Positions 14,001 to 28,510 of a DNA stretch of 64,000 bases are shown piece after piece. The stretch covers positions 15,681,368 through 15,745,367 of the forward strand of contig JALIRH010000004.1 in assembly GCA_023055505.1 (NCBI GenBank), read 5' to 3'. The position numbers were made by a program, and so were the translations under genes. Under the pieces are notes generated by a model, which saw only the letters and a list, made by a program, of their open reading frames with translations, made no database searches and was not told the DNA's origin. The DNA comes from Callipepla californica brunnescens. Its lineage: Eukaryota; Chordata; Aves; Galliformes; Odontophoridae. Within the stretch, counting starts at the first letter, position 1, and each line of letters starts with the position of its first letter.

Positions 14001-17000
14001 TTTCATTAGCAGCAAAAGTTGCTGCTTAGCTGCTCGTAAGGGAAAGACCAGAGTGGGATCAGCATTTATGGTGCTGAAATATTGGCCTCTGAACAGCCTG
14101 GAGCGATAATATGATACACAGAAAAGCACCCAGCTGCTGGTTGTGAACAGAATCTCAAGTGAAAGATCATGCAAATAAAACCTGTTTTATCACTGGCAGT
14201 ATCAAAGATTACAGAAGGAACATTCACTGTGCTACACAAAGATGCTCAGTCCTGGGGATGCAGAGGAATTAACCATGGGAACATTAACTGACTGGTGAAA
14301 GCTGACGTTTTTTTCTTTCTTGCTAAAGAAGTTTATTTGTCTAGGTGGCTGAAAAACTGTCCAGAGAAATGTAATCATGTCTGTGGAAAATATTTTATAT
14401 CATCCGTAGATATCTATGCTTCAGTTCATATTTAATTTCACTTAAATTAGAAATTACAGCACAGTGTTGAAATACTAGATTAAAATTTATAGATGTTTAC
14501 TTAGTATTTAACAGCAAACAAATGTGTTGAGTATATTGATTGTGAATATAATAAAGGCTTGTGGAATTAGAGGTGAAATTGGACTAATTCTGGGTAAAGG
14601 CAGCTCAGAGTGGGGTCCACCTATTTTGTGCCTCAAGTAACAACAGAATACATTCAATCACGTTGCATGCTTCTTCAGTCTCAAAGAGAAGCCTCCCCAT
14701 CTCTTCAATTAGAATAAAATCATCAGTCACTGTCAGTAACAATCAGAGGAACAGCTCTGTTTCTCTTTCCTGTGTCCAAAGCTCATGGATGAAAAACAGG
14801 TGGTTGAAGTTGGATATGAACAAGACAGACCAACTGGCTGACAGCACTGCTCTTGGATTACACTGTTATGGTGCAGGCAACTTAGGCTACTGATATAAAA
14901 GCACCTTTGTCTGAAGCTCTGCACAGACAAAGGGAGTTCCTTAGTCACATATGGCAAACTCTCACAACACTTCTTAGGAAAATCCAACTAGTAAAGAAAG
15001 ATACAGTACATTACCTCAGCCTCAGGGGTTATGGCAAATCCACCTACCAGTTTTCATCTATGTACACGAGCTTCCCAGAGGACATGGAATTAAGTTCTTA
15101 GTATCAGTCTCTATCCTCAACATGTTCAATGATTTGAGGCCAAAATAAGCTAGAAGCTAGGCACCCAGAAAATGAGAAACACACATGCTGAGTTTGAAAA
15201 AAAAAAAAAACCTGCTTTAAATGACTTGACAACTTCATAATAGATACCTCCTATGAATATTTTTACACAATAGATGACTAAGCAGAGGATCAAGCACAGA
15301 ATCTAATTCTGTGCTACCAATTCATAAAAATTTCCATTTCTTCCTGACACTTGTCTTAGTGACTGCACTTAGGTTAGCATTTCCAATATAACAAAAGCAC
15401 TGTACATAAACTGTAAGCCGGACTCAGTCTACAAGCAGGGCCCATGCTGTGCAGTGAATGAGATTCCATGAGTAAAGGTATACCATAGCATCATCAAAGA
15501 GCACATCCTAAAACATAAAAGGATTACAGACAAAATTTCTAGGGCAAGTTTGGCTACAACTACTTTTTTTGCTGGGGCTAAAGCCCATATCCAAGCTTTC
15601 CTACTTATTTTGCCAGCTTAATGATGTAGAGTCAAAAAGTGAGCAAATGTACAATACAGAAATCAACTTGTTTGGTCTTGAGTGTCACTGAGGCCCCAGT
15701 TTATTACAAAAACATAACCTTTTTCAGTACAGTATTTCCTAGGTTTTGGTTAGCTGAATTCACAGGTTTACTGCACTTCCTGCCATGTGTAGTCTCAAGC
15801 TTTCTTCAAAAAACTGTTACCAAAGAGCAGCAGCTGAAAAGCAAGTTCTCACTGATTTCTGTGGAAGGAAGGCCAGGTTCTGAAACAGAATGATGATCCA
15901 CTGTGGGTGCCAAACTGCTCTCAAGAACCTTGTTCCAGTTCATAAAATTATGACATCTTTCTCCTGTGCCTTAAAGTATCTTCTGATACCTCTTCAAACA
16001 CCACTTTACAGGATAGACACCTTACTAAAAACTGTTTGAACTGTTTAAATTCATCTAAATCTTTTTAAAATATAAAATTTGATATTCCACATGCTGCTAG
16101 AAGATTGAATCTGAGGTTTCTGTTCCTCCTGCCCTCTATTTCCTATGTTTTCCTTTGTATCTTCTCTAGGATATGTCAGTGCATCCATAGAACAGAAAGC
16201 AGAAAATGTCCAAGGTACTCAAGGGTCTCCAAACTCTTACCACAGAAACAGGAGGTAATAACTGTGCCTCTGCACTCACTAAGGCAACTGAGTCTAGAGG
16301 GATTTACCCTTTTCTAGAGGAAAAAGGCAGTAAATAATTTGCCTAACCCTCTATAAGGTTTGTGTTTTAGTGACAGCATGTTAGAAACATTTAATAAAAT
16401 CACAACATATAAGGAGCATCCTCTTTCCATCCAGTGGTGTGGCTCTAGTTGTTGAGCTGCCTTTCAGCCTTCTGCTATAACATACAGCAATCCTTCAGCA
16501 CTGAGCCTCCTTCAAAACCTTTCATGCTATGGCCAGCTGTTCTGGCCACAATCTACCAGATTCCAGTGCCTTCCTCACCCTGCTGCCGCATATTGCTTCC
16601 TCACTGGAACAGTGCAAGGGTGCTGTGATTCCTCAGCCCTAGGCTGATAACATCCAGTGTCAGGCTGAGAGCAAATGTTATAGCGTATGCCCAGCATTCA
16701 CAAAAGCATAAACTTTGCTTGTAACACAGCAAATAACCCTGTCTGTATGTGGCATGTCTTGGCAGAGTAAACCAGTCATTGGAGGCTAGTGACATTTGCC
16801 TGCCACTTCATACAGATGCTCACTTGTTACAAGTATACGTTCTGTTTGTCTCATGCTTTATATTAATTGTCTCTTAGATTTCGGTGAAATGGTCTGAAAA
16901 GAGACAAAGGTTCATGGCAAAAGAGCGACAGCTTAAGAAATAGGTTTGATGTCAACCCAAAGAGCCATTTAGAAGCAAAAGAAATGCCAATTCAGAGCTG

Positions 17001-20000
17001 GCAGGGTGTTATGAGTGCTCTGAGTGCACGCAACTGCGTGATGGACGTGACAGTCAGATGATGCCCCAATCATCTTTTCTTCTTGGAAAAAAGCTTAAAT
17101 GCACCATCATTCTCTAGGAGATAAAACTATTCTAGGGCAAAAAGGTTTCATTGGAGGGCTTGAGAGGATACTGAACAAGCTAAAACTTATTTTAAAAAAT
17201 TATTCATAACCACTGTTTTTATTAGAAATTTGCCGGGGAAGATTAAAAATAGAAGGAAGGTGCTAAAAGCATACACATGATTTTAAACCTCTATTGAGAG
17301 AATAAAACAAGCTTATGTAGTTTTCCATACCTGATATAATTTCACATTTTCATGCAGTCCAGCTTTTAAATCATTTTGGTTATCCCAAAATGATTCCAGA
17401 AATGAATACAAGAAAAATAATTTCTTATTCTCAAAATAAAATGATATTTTTTGATCAGCCTGTGAAAATTTCAGATCATAATGTTCTGAATACTACTATG
17501 ATGATGTTTTTCTTTTTCTAGAACAACTCATAATTTGTCCTGATAATCCAGATACTGATGATACTGAGATAGTATCATGAAATCAGGGTCTTCTAAAACT
17601 CTTTTAGCTGTTTCTGGCAAGGAATTCCTGGAACTGCTCTCATCTCCACTGAGCTCCTCCAGTTGTCCCTGTGGAGCCCTATCTGGTGTATGGTAAAGGA
17701 ACAGATGCCCACACATATTCTTCATCCATCTGAGGGAAGAGCTATGCTGCTATAGGCACAGCTATGGATGGAGTATACAGCAGGGATGGGTATATTCTGA
17801 TTTGATTGAACGCTGAATTTTGCTGAGCAGAAAAAAATGTGTAAAAATATCTTTGGCAGAACCTCATCCTACAGCATGAATCCTCTCTTCCATCTCTCCC
17901 TATCTCTGCAACTCAGGTGCCCTCTCCATTGTTACTGCAATGCCAGAAATCTTGCTCATGTTGCAGAGCTTTTTAGAGAAACAAACACAAGTGCATGTAT
18001 GCATATGTAATAAAACGTGGGATATCTCCACCATTGTCCATGGAAAGGCACCAAGAAGGGGAGGATGCAGAACATCTGCAAGAACTGGTGAATTAGTCAC
18101 CTTTACAGAATGAAGTATTTGCCAGAAGTTCCCTTCTTTAAAATTCCACAGCCCTCTCCCTCCCAACCCATGTCAGCAAAATGTGCTTAATGGATCATAC
18201 TGAACCTTCGCATAATAGCAGCTGCTCATTTTACAGATTTAATAAATTAAAGGCCAGATTCAATGTGCTATGGCTCTGCTAGCACTAGACAATAACTGTT
18301 CCAAAAACACATGTTGGGGCTCTTCTTTTTTCGCAGACTACTGGCCAAGAACTGGAGCTAAATGGATAGCCACAGCAATCATGAAGTGAGAATTTGTTAA
18401 AATCATTAAAGAAGATCCAACACTTGGGAGCTGAGCTCAATCATATTCATTTTATGGTTCCAAGGAATAGCCCAGTTTAGTCTGAATTTGTTTAACAAAG
18501 GACTTGTGTTATTTTCAGTGGATTTTGAAAAAATAATTTTTTTCTCAGAATTTCCTGGTCTCTCTGGTTGTCCGCTCTTGAGCTGGGTTCTTCATCATAT
18601 AAGTCAGTGTGAACTATTAACAGTCTTGATCCAAGGAAGCACTCAATCACATCCCTAACTTTGATGCTATGACTAGTCCCATTGGAATCAACTGCACAGC
18701 TCAAATGCTCAAAGGTAGACATACACATAAGTATTTTCCTGCCTAAATCCTCCAAATGAAGAGCTCTAAATGAAGAGCTAACATTTATAAACAGAAGGCA
18801 AGCTGAATAAAAGCACAAAGCAGTCCAAAAATGGAGACTGGCAAATGCAGTTGCAAAGTGTTTCCAGTCAAGAAAATGGAAAGAGACTGAAGGGATGCAA
18901 GACAAATCTCCAAATGTAGAGTAGATGTGGTAAATGAATGGCAATATTGAATAACAATGCAGCTGAAGGACAACTTTCCCCAAATGCTTGGCCACAATAC
19001 TGCCACTGAGGATGTAAATAGAATTAGATTAATAGGAATGTGAACATCCCCTTTGAAAATATAACTGCTCACATACACACTTGCAATTATTTTGTGTTTA
19101 GCAGACAAGAGAGTTTTGTGTGTGAAATTAGCAAGGAGAAGAACTATTGCAAAATAAATAGGATGGGAAAGTGCAAACTGCACAGTCAATGCGGCAAAGA
19201 TCCTGTGTTCAGTCTGTGACTCAGGGAACGAAATAGAAAAGTTAAGAGCTCACACCATGAGCTCCCAGCAGCGTGACTGTTTATGTGCAACAAAAGGACT
19301 AAGTAAATACAAGGAAATGGGGAGAAAAAAGTTTCATTAGCAATTTTTAACCATATGTTTTCTAAAGGAACAACCTGTCATGGAACTTTAGCTCCACTTA
19401 CTGGCTGTAAATTAAATTCTTCATACATACACACTCAAAGGACAGATCGCAATTTTTACTGCTTTCAGTCTGACCTCACTCACTTGTCCAGCCAAGCCAC
19501 CCAGATGTGCCTTGGTGCAGCACTAGTCAGGGGCACGGCAGGCAGCAGAAGTCAGTGAGTTCCATGTGACTGACTGTAGCAGAATCCATCACATTTGTGG
19601 TGCTCTGAACTCCCCTATGCTACCTACTGCTATTAAGTGGGTTTACAGTATTTTTACACCTGGCAAGGCTGCCTGGGTATGTAACATTGCAAAGGTAAGG
19701 CAGGGTGAATGCAACCATGGTTCATGAAGCAGTGAGATCATATACAAGCCCTCACACAGTTGCAATACATCAGTGTTTATTAGCATGATGCAGTGGCCCC
19801 ATCTACTCAGCAGAAAGAAGACAAATTCCTGGTGAACTAGGGAGAAAAACACATGCTATCAGTGGTCAATGTGAGGGCATTGCATTATCCATATTAAGAA
19901 TGAACAGCAAATGTCAAAAAAGTTTTAACAGAGCTGCTTTTACAAGCAACATAAGGTAGACTCAGAAAAGATTGAGACAGCCTTTGCCACAAAAGCACGC

Positions 20001-22369
20001 CCTTGTGATACCTGTAACATCAATTCATCCTTGACAACAGAAACAACTTGCTTAGTCAACCTCCTGTTCTTCATTACTATGTGTTCTGGACGTGTGTGTA
20101 GCTTCACAGTTACTGGTACTCATAAACTTTTACTGACCTTCAGAAGGGAAAAAAGAGGAGGAGTTTCCCTACAGACTCCTAGGTCTGCCCCATGAGAGGA
20201 ATCTAGAGTGAATTAACCACCTTCTCTTTTTGTTCACACTCACATTCATCCCACAAGTGCCTGATGCTTGTTGCAATTTGGGAAGCTGTGTTGGTATGTG
20301 TAGACAGTGGGTAAAGCAGGAGCACAGGTGGTAGAAAGCACTGCTGTTATCAACACTGAGTCTGTAGGGAGTCAAGACTACCTCTTGACCTGCTCAATTT
20401 AGGTAAAAAACGTTGCAGCACAACTACATTAGCAAAGTGGTCATCCTTAGGTCAGAGTTAACTGCACCCAACATAACCTTATTTCTGCTCATTTTTCTAG
20501 GCTGAAAAAGCCCAAAGGCATAATGCAACGTAACACGCATTAAGAGGGTCTCCCTTGCAAAGGTTACCTTTTCATTTAATCATACATTTCAGTTATTGCT
20601 CAATTAATATACCTCATGCATTTTCATTCCTGTATTATAGCTGCAGTACCTGTAGACCTGAAGTTGCATGGCTCTGTGCCAGGCATTTACTGTTATCTGC
20701 TCAGATAGGTAAATCATTTTCTTTCGTGCAGACTATCAGCATGTATCCTTCCAAAGTGGAGGATAATTTCTGGTCTTTTATGAGGAACTACATCCGGTGA
20801 GCAACACAGTAAGAGAACCCCTGCTTCTTCTCAGCTCCCTGTCTGCACTAGGGTGGAGAGTATGTCATGCTGCATGCAGGCTTGGGACCCATAATACTGT
20901 AAAATCCTCACCTCTAAGGTCTTCTGCTCATCAGGAGCCTTTGCCTTTGCACAACTGGTGGTATCTAATTTCTATGTCATTTCAATGAATAAGGCTCTTC
21001 AGAAGTTCAAGAAAGAATGATCAGGAATTTAATAAGCAGAACAACCCTGCAATACATCAAATTACCTCAGAGCGCAGAGTGAAAGATTTTACCTGCTTAT
21101 CCAATAGCTTGCCATCATAACTATATTGTGTCACACACGTGGAAAGAGATACCTAGGCAGAATAGTTTGGCACTGCTCTGGAGAGAATTAGGTATAGCTC
21201 ATACTGAGCTTCTTGCCAAGGTGGTCAAGCTGATGTCAGGGCAAAAGCCAGTAACTCCAGATAGGGCTGCACAGCAATACAGCCTGCTCAGCAGTTAGGC
21301 AGAGACCTCAGCCCACGCCCCAAGGCGTTGTAGATGAGACTTCTGTTGTTTGTGTTCTCAGTGAAAAGCATTTGTAACCAGGGCAAGTGAGTCACAGTTT
21401 TTGTATCAAAGTGAACTCAGGCAGTACAGACTGTATTTAGGGCATTTCTCTTTTCCTCTCCCAGTGAGGCTCACCAGCCACTTCAAATTCAAACTGTCCT
21501 GCATCATGCACAGTACAGCTACTGCCCTAGCTACTTGTCACTGTGAGAAGCTGGATCTTAAATGTGGAGTTACAGAAAATATAAACCAAGTTCAAAGCAG
21601 GAATTCTGCAATATACTGTATCCATTCTTTGGGATATCATCTTCCATAGGGAAGATCCATAAGAAAGAAACTAAATATTAAATAACAGATGCACAGTGAT
21701 GCAAAACTACTTTGCAGAGGCAACTACTGTGTTCAGACCTGCAGGGCTGTTTGACTCAATTGCTAAAGTTGAGATGATGCTGTTCTGGGGAATGGCTCTT
21801 ATGACTACATATGCAGAACTGAAGGCCTAAATCTTACATCATTTTCCTAGATATGGCACAGAGTTTTAATGCTAGCGGTCTCCACAGGGAAGAATCATCC
21901 TCAACAAAAGCCGGGACAAAAAAACACAATCACAAAAGCCCCTCTAATAGAAATGCATTGGCATAAAGGAGAAGGAGAAAAAAACTTTGAAACCGAGGAT
22001 GGCTTTGCTTGCCTAGAAACACTTAGCCATTTAATATGAACCCTCAGGAAAGAAATGCAATAATCTACAATATTATCACTGAAGTGCTGTATTATCTAAA
22101 GTATACATTAAAAAGTCACCCTGCTGCGAGACAAAAAATCATTAACTTCCTGATCTTTAGAGCAGCCAGGTCCTTCAAGGGATACTTAATATCAAAGCAT
22201 AACATATCTCTTTCAGCCAAAACAGCTCTGTACAAAGCGTGTGAGAAAAACAGGCCTTACTTCCATTAAGTACGAAAGCTGAAGACTATAACAGACATTT
22301 TTGATCTTCCCATAGCTCTGAAATTAAATAACTAAAGAGAAAGAGAACAACATCAAGAAATGGTCCATC

Positions 22370-22385
22370 TTTTTTTTTTTTTTTT
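22370..22385. repeat. Poly-T run
   Basis: Sixteen T followed by a C-run. More T-rich sequence follows near 22440-22465. No retroposed body is recognisable on either side. Confidence 0.8.
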
Positions 22386-25300
22386 CCCCCAGGTTTATTT
22401 TCTTGGTGTTTGGAATATCAGTTTTCAGTTGGGATATAATTTTCCTTTTTGCTTTTTTTTTTTATTTTGGCTTCCTTCCTTAAGGGTTCCTTCTTGTGTT
22501 TCAGATAAAGTCAATAAATGTGCCCACTAGGTAGGAAGTCCCCAGGAATGAGTAGAGGAATGAAGGGGATTCCTCTGATGAAGATGAGTGAAATAAATAG
22601 ATTGTAGGGTACACACTTCAGTACTTCTGAGTAATTACTTAGACTGTGATTCATCTGGCTCAGAAATTGAATGTAATGTCTTTGAATTGCTTAAGTCTTA
22701 CAATGAGTATTAAAACCATATAGCAGCTTTGAGCTGGTCAAATGAGCGGCCATTTATTCTGAACCCACTTTTCACCACTAGATTTAGCCCCTGGATTTCC
22801 ACTGCAGCATCACAGATGCTTTCCTTATCCACCAGACACAGTTCTGCCAAGCAAGGTGATGCGCGGAAAGAAAAGGGAGGAAACAGAATTTTGTATCAAT
22901 ATGAGGCACTGCTCCATGGAGATTGCTCAGAAATGTCTCAATTAGTGAAAAGATCATGGATCTGTCCTGATTATGATTAATAATGTGGAAAAGACTAAAG
23001 GGAATAATACAAAGGTAGAGCAAAAGAAGGACTCAGTTCAGAAGCCAGCATAAAAAGTCAATGAGCCATCTTTGTATCCCACCTGCCAATGCAATTTGCA
23101 GCAGCCATGTTACAGCCACATCACAGCATCAGGAGCAGTACTAGCTGACACTAGTTAGCTATACATGAAGGTTTTTCTCTTCCTGAATTCTTGGGCATGC
23201 TTATGGCTTTTATAGCTCTCACTCTTGCAAACTGAGATCTGACAAAAAAGGGCTATGGATGATTTTTAATTTTCTGTATAAAGTCCCAGCTAATTCTTCA
23301 GCTGTCACATGGGACTTGAGTGGTACACAGACCTTTCAGTGGCTCTCTGAAAAGAACAAATATTACTTTTTAGTACTGTATAGTTTACTGTGGCTGTTTT
23401 GCCATTCATCTGAGATGTCAGTAACAGAACTATCAATAATGGAACTATTAATATCAGTATGCAATAAATATGAAAACACCAGAAAAAAATGTCAGGGAAA
23501 AGATCAAGGGAGTTCTGTGTGTTAATTGCTATGGAACACTGTGGCTGTGATTTTGTGCAAATGGACAAAAAAGGAAGAAAATACTTCCTTCAGCATAAGG
23601 TGAAGATGGAATGAGTGCTGGAGCCTTAAAATATCCAGGTAAGGCAAAATTCATCAGTTTTATCTGAAGCATGTACAGGGGCAAGAAAAAATGTGAGTCA
23701 ACAGTTATGTGCATTATGCAACTCCACATGTATTTCTTACATGCCTCCCATAACCTAATACTGACAAAAGGTTTCAGAACTAGTCTGTATATATTTACTT
23801 CCTTACTCATAAGTAAGTCATTTTCTCCTTCCCTTTATTATCTTGTCTCATTCCAGCTTATCAGCATCCTCTCCTTTTGGATGTCAAAAAGAGAAAGAAG
23901 TTCCTTCTGTACACACTCTTCAAAAATATACTCTTGGATAGTTGCTAGGTTTGTTGTTTAAGTGGGATCCTGTAACAGCAAACAAGCCATCCCCACCTCA
24001 GTCTGGTCTACTTTAAAGACTAGCAGCCAGCTGCCAAGGAGGTACAGGCAGGAGAAGCACTCGATTTTCCAGCCTCATGCTCTCTCCGAAAAGAAACCAT
24101 TGAAGTATGCAGGAACAAAGTGTATGTGCTTCGAGGTGCAATTCACAGCCCATTTCTTTGCTGTCCCTGTCTAGCACTGGAGCAGTTAAAGAATTGGGAC
24201 CCCTCAAAGCAATCAAGTAACTGAAGACATTGTTAAGTTTCTTTTAGAGATGTAACTGAAGACAGAGTGGGTTTGGACACCATGTGAAACAATTCATGCA
24301 GGAAAGGAACTACTTATCCCACTAAATGTCATGTTATTCTGGTCAATGAAGGAGACCACTTATTGACTTAAAAAAAGAATAGGAGAAAGCCATGGATTAG
24401 GAGCAAGATGGAGCATGATGGGAAAAGCAGGAGAGATTAAATAGAACAAAAAAGCACAACTGATCTCTCTGAAGTCCACTGCCACTTAACATAAGGTACT
24501 AAAACTGATGAATTGAGCACAGTGTCACAATGGCTAATGCTAATGTCTACTCCTCTATCTATAGCTACTGCTGTAATTCAAGTTTTGACACTGGCTTTCT
24601 TTCCTTTTTCTTCTACCCCAGCCAAAGCCCAGTCAGGGATAGGACATTCCTACAAATCCAAAGAAGCAGATGGGGATAGGCCTGTTCCTCCTCAGTTCTG
24701 ATATGCTCGGTTATCACATCTTCTCCTTGCTTTGTGCTGTTAGAATTCCTGCAGGCAAGGAAGAGACAATTGCTTGTACCACCACAGCTCTGATCTTTTG
24801 TATTTATTTCAAATCCAGCTACCTGGGTCATAGGATATGTGTTAACTCTCAAAGCAATTATATATTCAACTGCTTCAGAAATAACACTTTCAAAAATTAA
24901 ATCTTCCATTTCTTCCATCAATTCAGTTCTTCAGTATCTCTTCAGATTTTTTAAAATGTTCTTAATTAGTGTTCAAATCAAGACAACAGATTTACCGTCA
25001 TGAGAAAATGGAAGACTGACAGAAGAACTCACACAAAGGCTGTTCCTCCATGCTTGGGCTCCTCCCTGAACTAAGAGCTGGATTTCTTGCTTTTGCCAGA
25101 TCTTTTTCAGTGCAAGGTTATACCAAGTAGTACACACTACCCTGTTGGAGCAGTTTTCATGAGGAAAGCCCATACTGAATACCATGACATGCTTTCTGCC
25201 ACAATTACCCAGCTGGTGCTGTTACCACATCTCTGCAGACTCTTGGTGACACTAACAGCATGGTAAATACAGCAGAATTACCTTAGTTTCTGATGTATTA

Positions 25301-28250
25301 GAAATACGACAGTTTTGCAGCCTAAACTTACTCTTCTTGTACACTTTAAGTCAGCTTCTTGTATTTTATTCTGGGATATGGAACAGAAGGGAGAATACCA
25401 GACGATTTGCCAAATGGAGAGGAATTAAACTATGCCAAGCGCTATCTGGAGTTTACTCACTGACACATACGCCCATTTCACAAACTGTCTTGCGGCAATA
25501 TTTTTCCACTAAACCTAAAAGTGGTGCAAGAGGTGTTATTGTGCATTTCTTCATGGATTACAAGCTTCCTATGCACTCAGATGCCATTATATTGGTAATA
25601 TGTGCCCTGCTGTTTTGAAATGTGCATTGATGTGTCAGAATCTGGATGATATATATCAGTAATGAAAGTGTTAATGCCCCAGATACAATAAAGCTTCAGG
25701 AAGAATAGCACCCTCACCAAATCAAGCTTATTCCTTGGGAGGCAGATAACACTTTTCTGATTATTTTGACTAAATTCCTCTGAGTTCCTTTACAGTTCTG
25801 CTGATTTTTTTAACACCACACCTCAGCAGCAGCTGTTCTCATGCAGTGGTCACCCCTCTGTCCTGCAAATGAAGAGCATTTGCAGGTCCATAAGTATATT
25901 AGAGATGGCTGGGCTTTCAAAGCTGGACTTGTTCAAATGCATAGTTTATCTTGTAATTGACTGTCAGTTTGATTTACAATGGCAGTTGTGATGGGTTTGG
26001 AGACTTCAATCCAAAATGCTCTCTGAAATAAATGAAGGGAAAAGTCAACCCGGTAAGGCAACTCGATTTGTTAATATCATCAAAGAACAGGAAACAATTT
26101 AGGCAACACATCAGCCCCAAACAAAAAGCACTCAGGACAAAGCAGCCCAGAGAGAGGCAGTTTATAAAACAAATCACAGCAGCTGTAAAAATTACAGAAG
26201 CAGATGGAGGAAGGAAGGTCAGAAAGGGGAAATAAAAAAATCTATCTATTCAAAAGTAAGGAGAGGGATGAACAACAACATTTAAGTTCTGAAAATTTTG
26301 ACTTTTCAGATGCCTTATGTCATTTGTGGAAAAAGCTCCGGTAAAAAAACAGAAAAATTATACATTGTGGGCTTGAATTGGTGCACCACAAATCTTCCAG
26401 TCAACTACAGTTTGCCTCAGAAAAATTGTGCCTTACAATTTAATTTTTGTGAAATATCTGGAACTGTGGTTGTCTATTAGGAATGGAGGTAAAGGAGAAT
26501 GACAGAAAATGCTAGTGAAGAGTTCCAATTTCCTTCACTGCTCTCTGGAACAACAGCCCCTCAACAATTTCTCTGTCTCAGATCCCACAGTAATTCTTTG
26601 CCTGATACTTCTGTGTGGAAGCAACCTTTCCCTATGAAGGTAACTAAGGAGCATTTTCACATTGGTGGATGAAAAGATAAGAAACCTGAAATGAAGTGAT
26701 TTTTGGATGAGGATATGGGTTATTTCCAAATGCTTTTCTGTAAGACTACAAGAACTCAGTAAGTCAAACAATCAGCCACATCAGCAAACAGCTGGCTGGG
26801 AAAAATACTTAATGCACGCCAGTTTTGAACTTAACATTGCAAACTGAAAGTGCTGTGATTTGTGCTTAGGTGTACCAACCCTGTCTGTCAGACAGGTTCA
26901 TCTCTTTAGTAACTAAAGCACACACAAACAAACATTTGCTTTCAAATCATGAGTTTCTACAAAGTGAGCTACTGAATAACAGTCACCTCTTTTCTCCTGC
27001 CACCAAAAAAGAAGGACTTTTGAATGCTTGACTCCTGTCAGCAAGGGCAAAGCTACATAGAGGGCAAAGTCCCATTCCTAGTGCCCCAGTTTCTATTTTT
27101 TCTGCATACCATTGGCATTTGTCTCACTCCTTTGAAAGCATTAATTACTTCTGGCTTTAAAACCCTCCATCTTCCTTCTGTTTATTCAACTGAGTTGGAA
27201 AATTATGTCCATATTGTTTACAGTGACAATGTTTACATATAAGTTCTTTTTTCAGCTAAAAGGAGTATATTTTTTAAAGAAAAACATTCTGTTCCAATTT
27301 CTGTTGAAAAATATTTTACCTTACAGAATCATAAGTAAACATAAACCAAAAATTCTGTGAAAATGTGTTCCAAGTAAACCAAAATACAAAAAAACAGACG
27401 GTGCTTTTCATCAGTCTTAATTCCTTCTCTATTTCAATTTCATTCCTGTTTCATTCCAGAGAGCTTAGTATGAGATCATTCAAGTGTATGATCATTCCAT
27501 TCCCATGTCTGCCTGTCTTGGCTTCATTAAAAGTCTCTTACCTTTCCACTCGTTTGTACAGACTATTCTTGTTTTGATGTCTCTGTGCCCCACTACAGCC
27601 AGTGCCTTTCAGTACAGATAAAAAAACAATGTTCCTAGCTTTGAGGTTCTATTACAATTTCTCCAGTTTATATGAGCTATGGCTATGTTCCCTGTAATAC
27701 AAAACCAGATCCATTAAGTAGACATTTTCTTATGATGCCCTTGACCTAACTCATTGAATTTGGTCTTTAGATATTATCACTTACCTGGCAAAAACCTGCG
27801 GGATCTCTAAAATTCCTTTCTTTTGCCCTTCTTCCCAGAAGAGAATGTAGGACAGCCACATTAATTAAAATATAGATGGATCCCAAAGTCCCAACAACAT
27901 ACCCCATGTGGAATGTGCTCATAAAATTCCATCCGTTCACATTCCTCAGGAACTGGGTTATTTTTTTCAGCTGCCCATAGCCCTCTTGGGATTGTTAGCT
28001 GGGGTCTGTCTCTGAGGGAATGGAGGAACTGCTGCAGCTGCATAATGCTACTGAGACAAATCTGTTAGCACATTTCCATACATGAATTACTTTATTAAAG
28101 TCTTTTAAACAGAGCTGGAGAGGCTGAGGTTTAAAACCTCCTGAGTGGTTCAAAAAAGCACTAAGATGAATATGGGATGTGACAAGAGTGATCTTCAGGG
28201 CACTACTACAGAAAGGAACAATGAAAAGATGCAAGAATAGTACTTTGAGA

Positions 28251-28510
28251 TGGTAGAGAAACAAAGGAAAAAGGATAAAGGAAAAGGAGAGAAGATGTGG
28301 CTAAAATGGAGGTTTCTAAAAATACTAGAAATCTTTGGAGACAATCTGAAGTGAACATACATCAAACATGGCATCATCAGTGTGTAGGGATCAGGGGGCT
28401 GACTTAAATTAGATTTAAATATAAGGAAGTAGATGCTCCCTCCATAGCAGTTGTTCTCTGGAATCCAAAAAAAATGAAGAGAAGGAGAAAAAAAAAAGAG
28501 AAAGGATAAA
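28251..28510. repeat. Two purine-rich low-complexity tracts
   Basis: Two strongly purine-rich tracts lie close together, about 28257-28295 and 28466-28508. Both are mixtures of GGA, AAAG and A-runs. The intervening sequence is ordinary. Such tracts commonly accumulate in intergenic DNA. No function is implied. Confidence 0.6.

Noticed and set aside
18754..18780. Tandem duplication of AAATGAAGAGCT
   Set aside because: Only two short copies, with no associated structure.
18492..19189. Overlapping minus-strand frames of 167 and 134 codons
   Set aside because: No recognisable domain, no splice-linked partner and no sign of a promoter. They are consistent with chance frames in a long desert.
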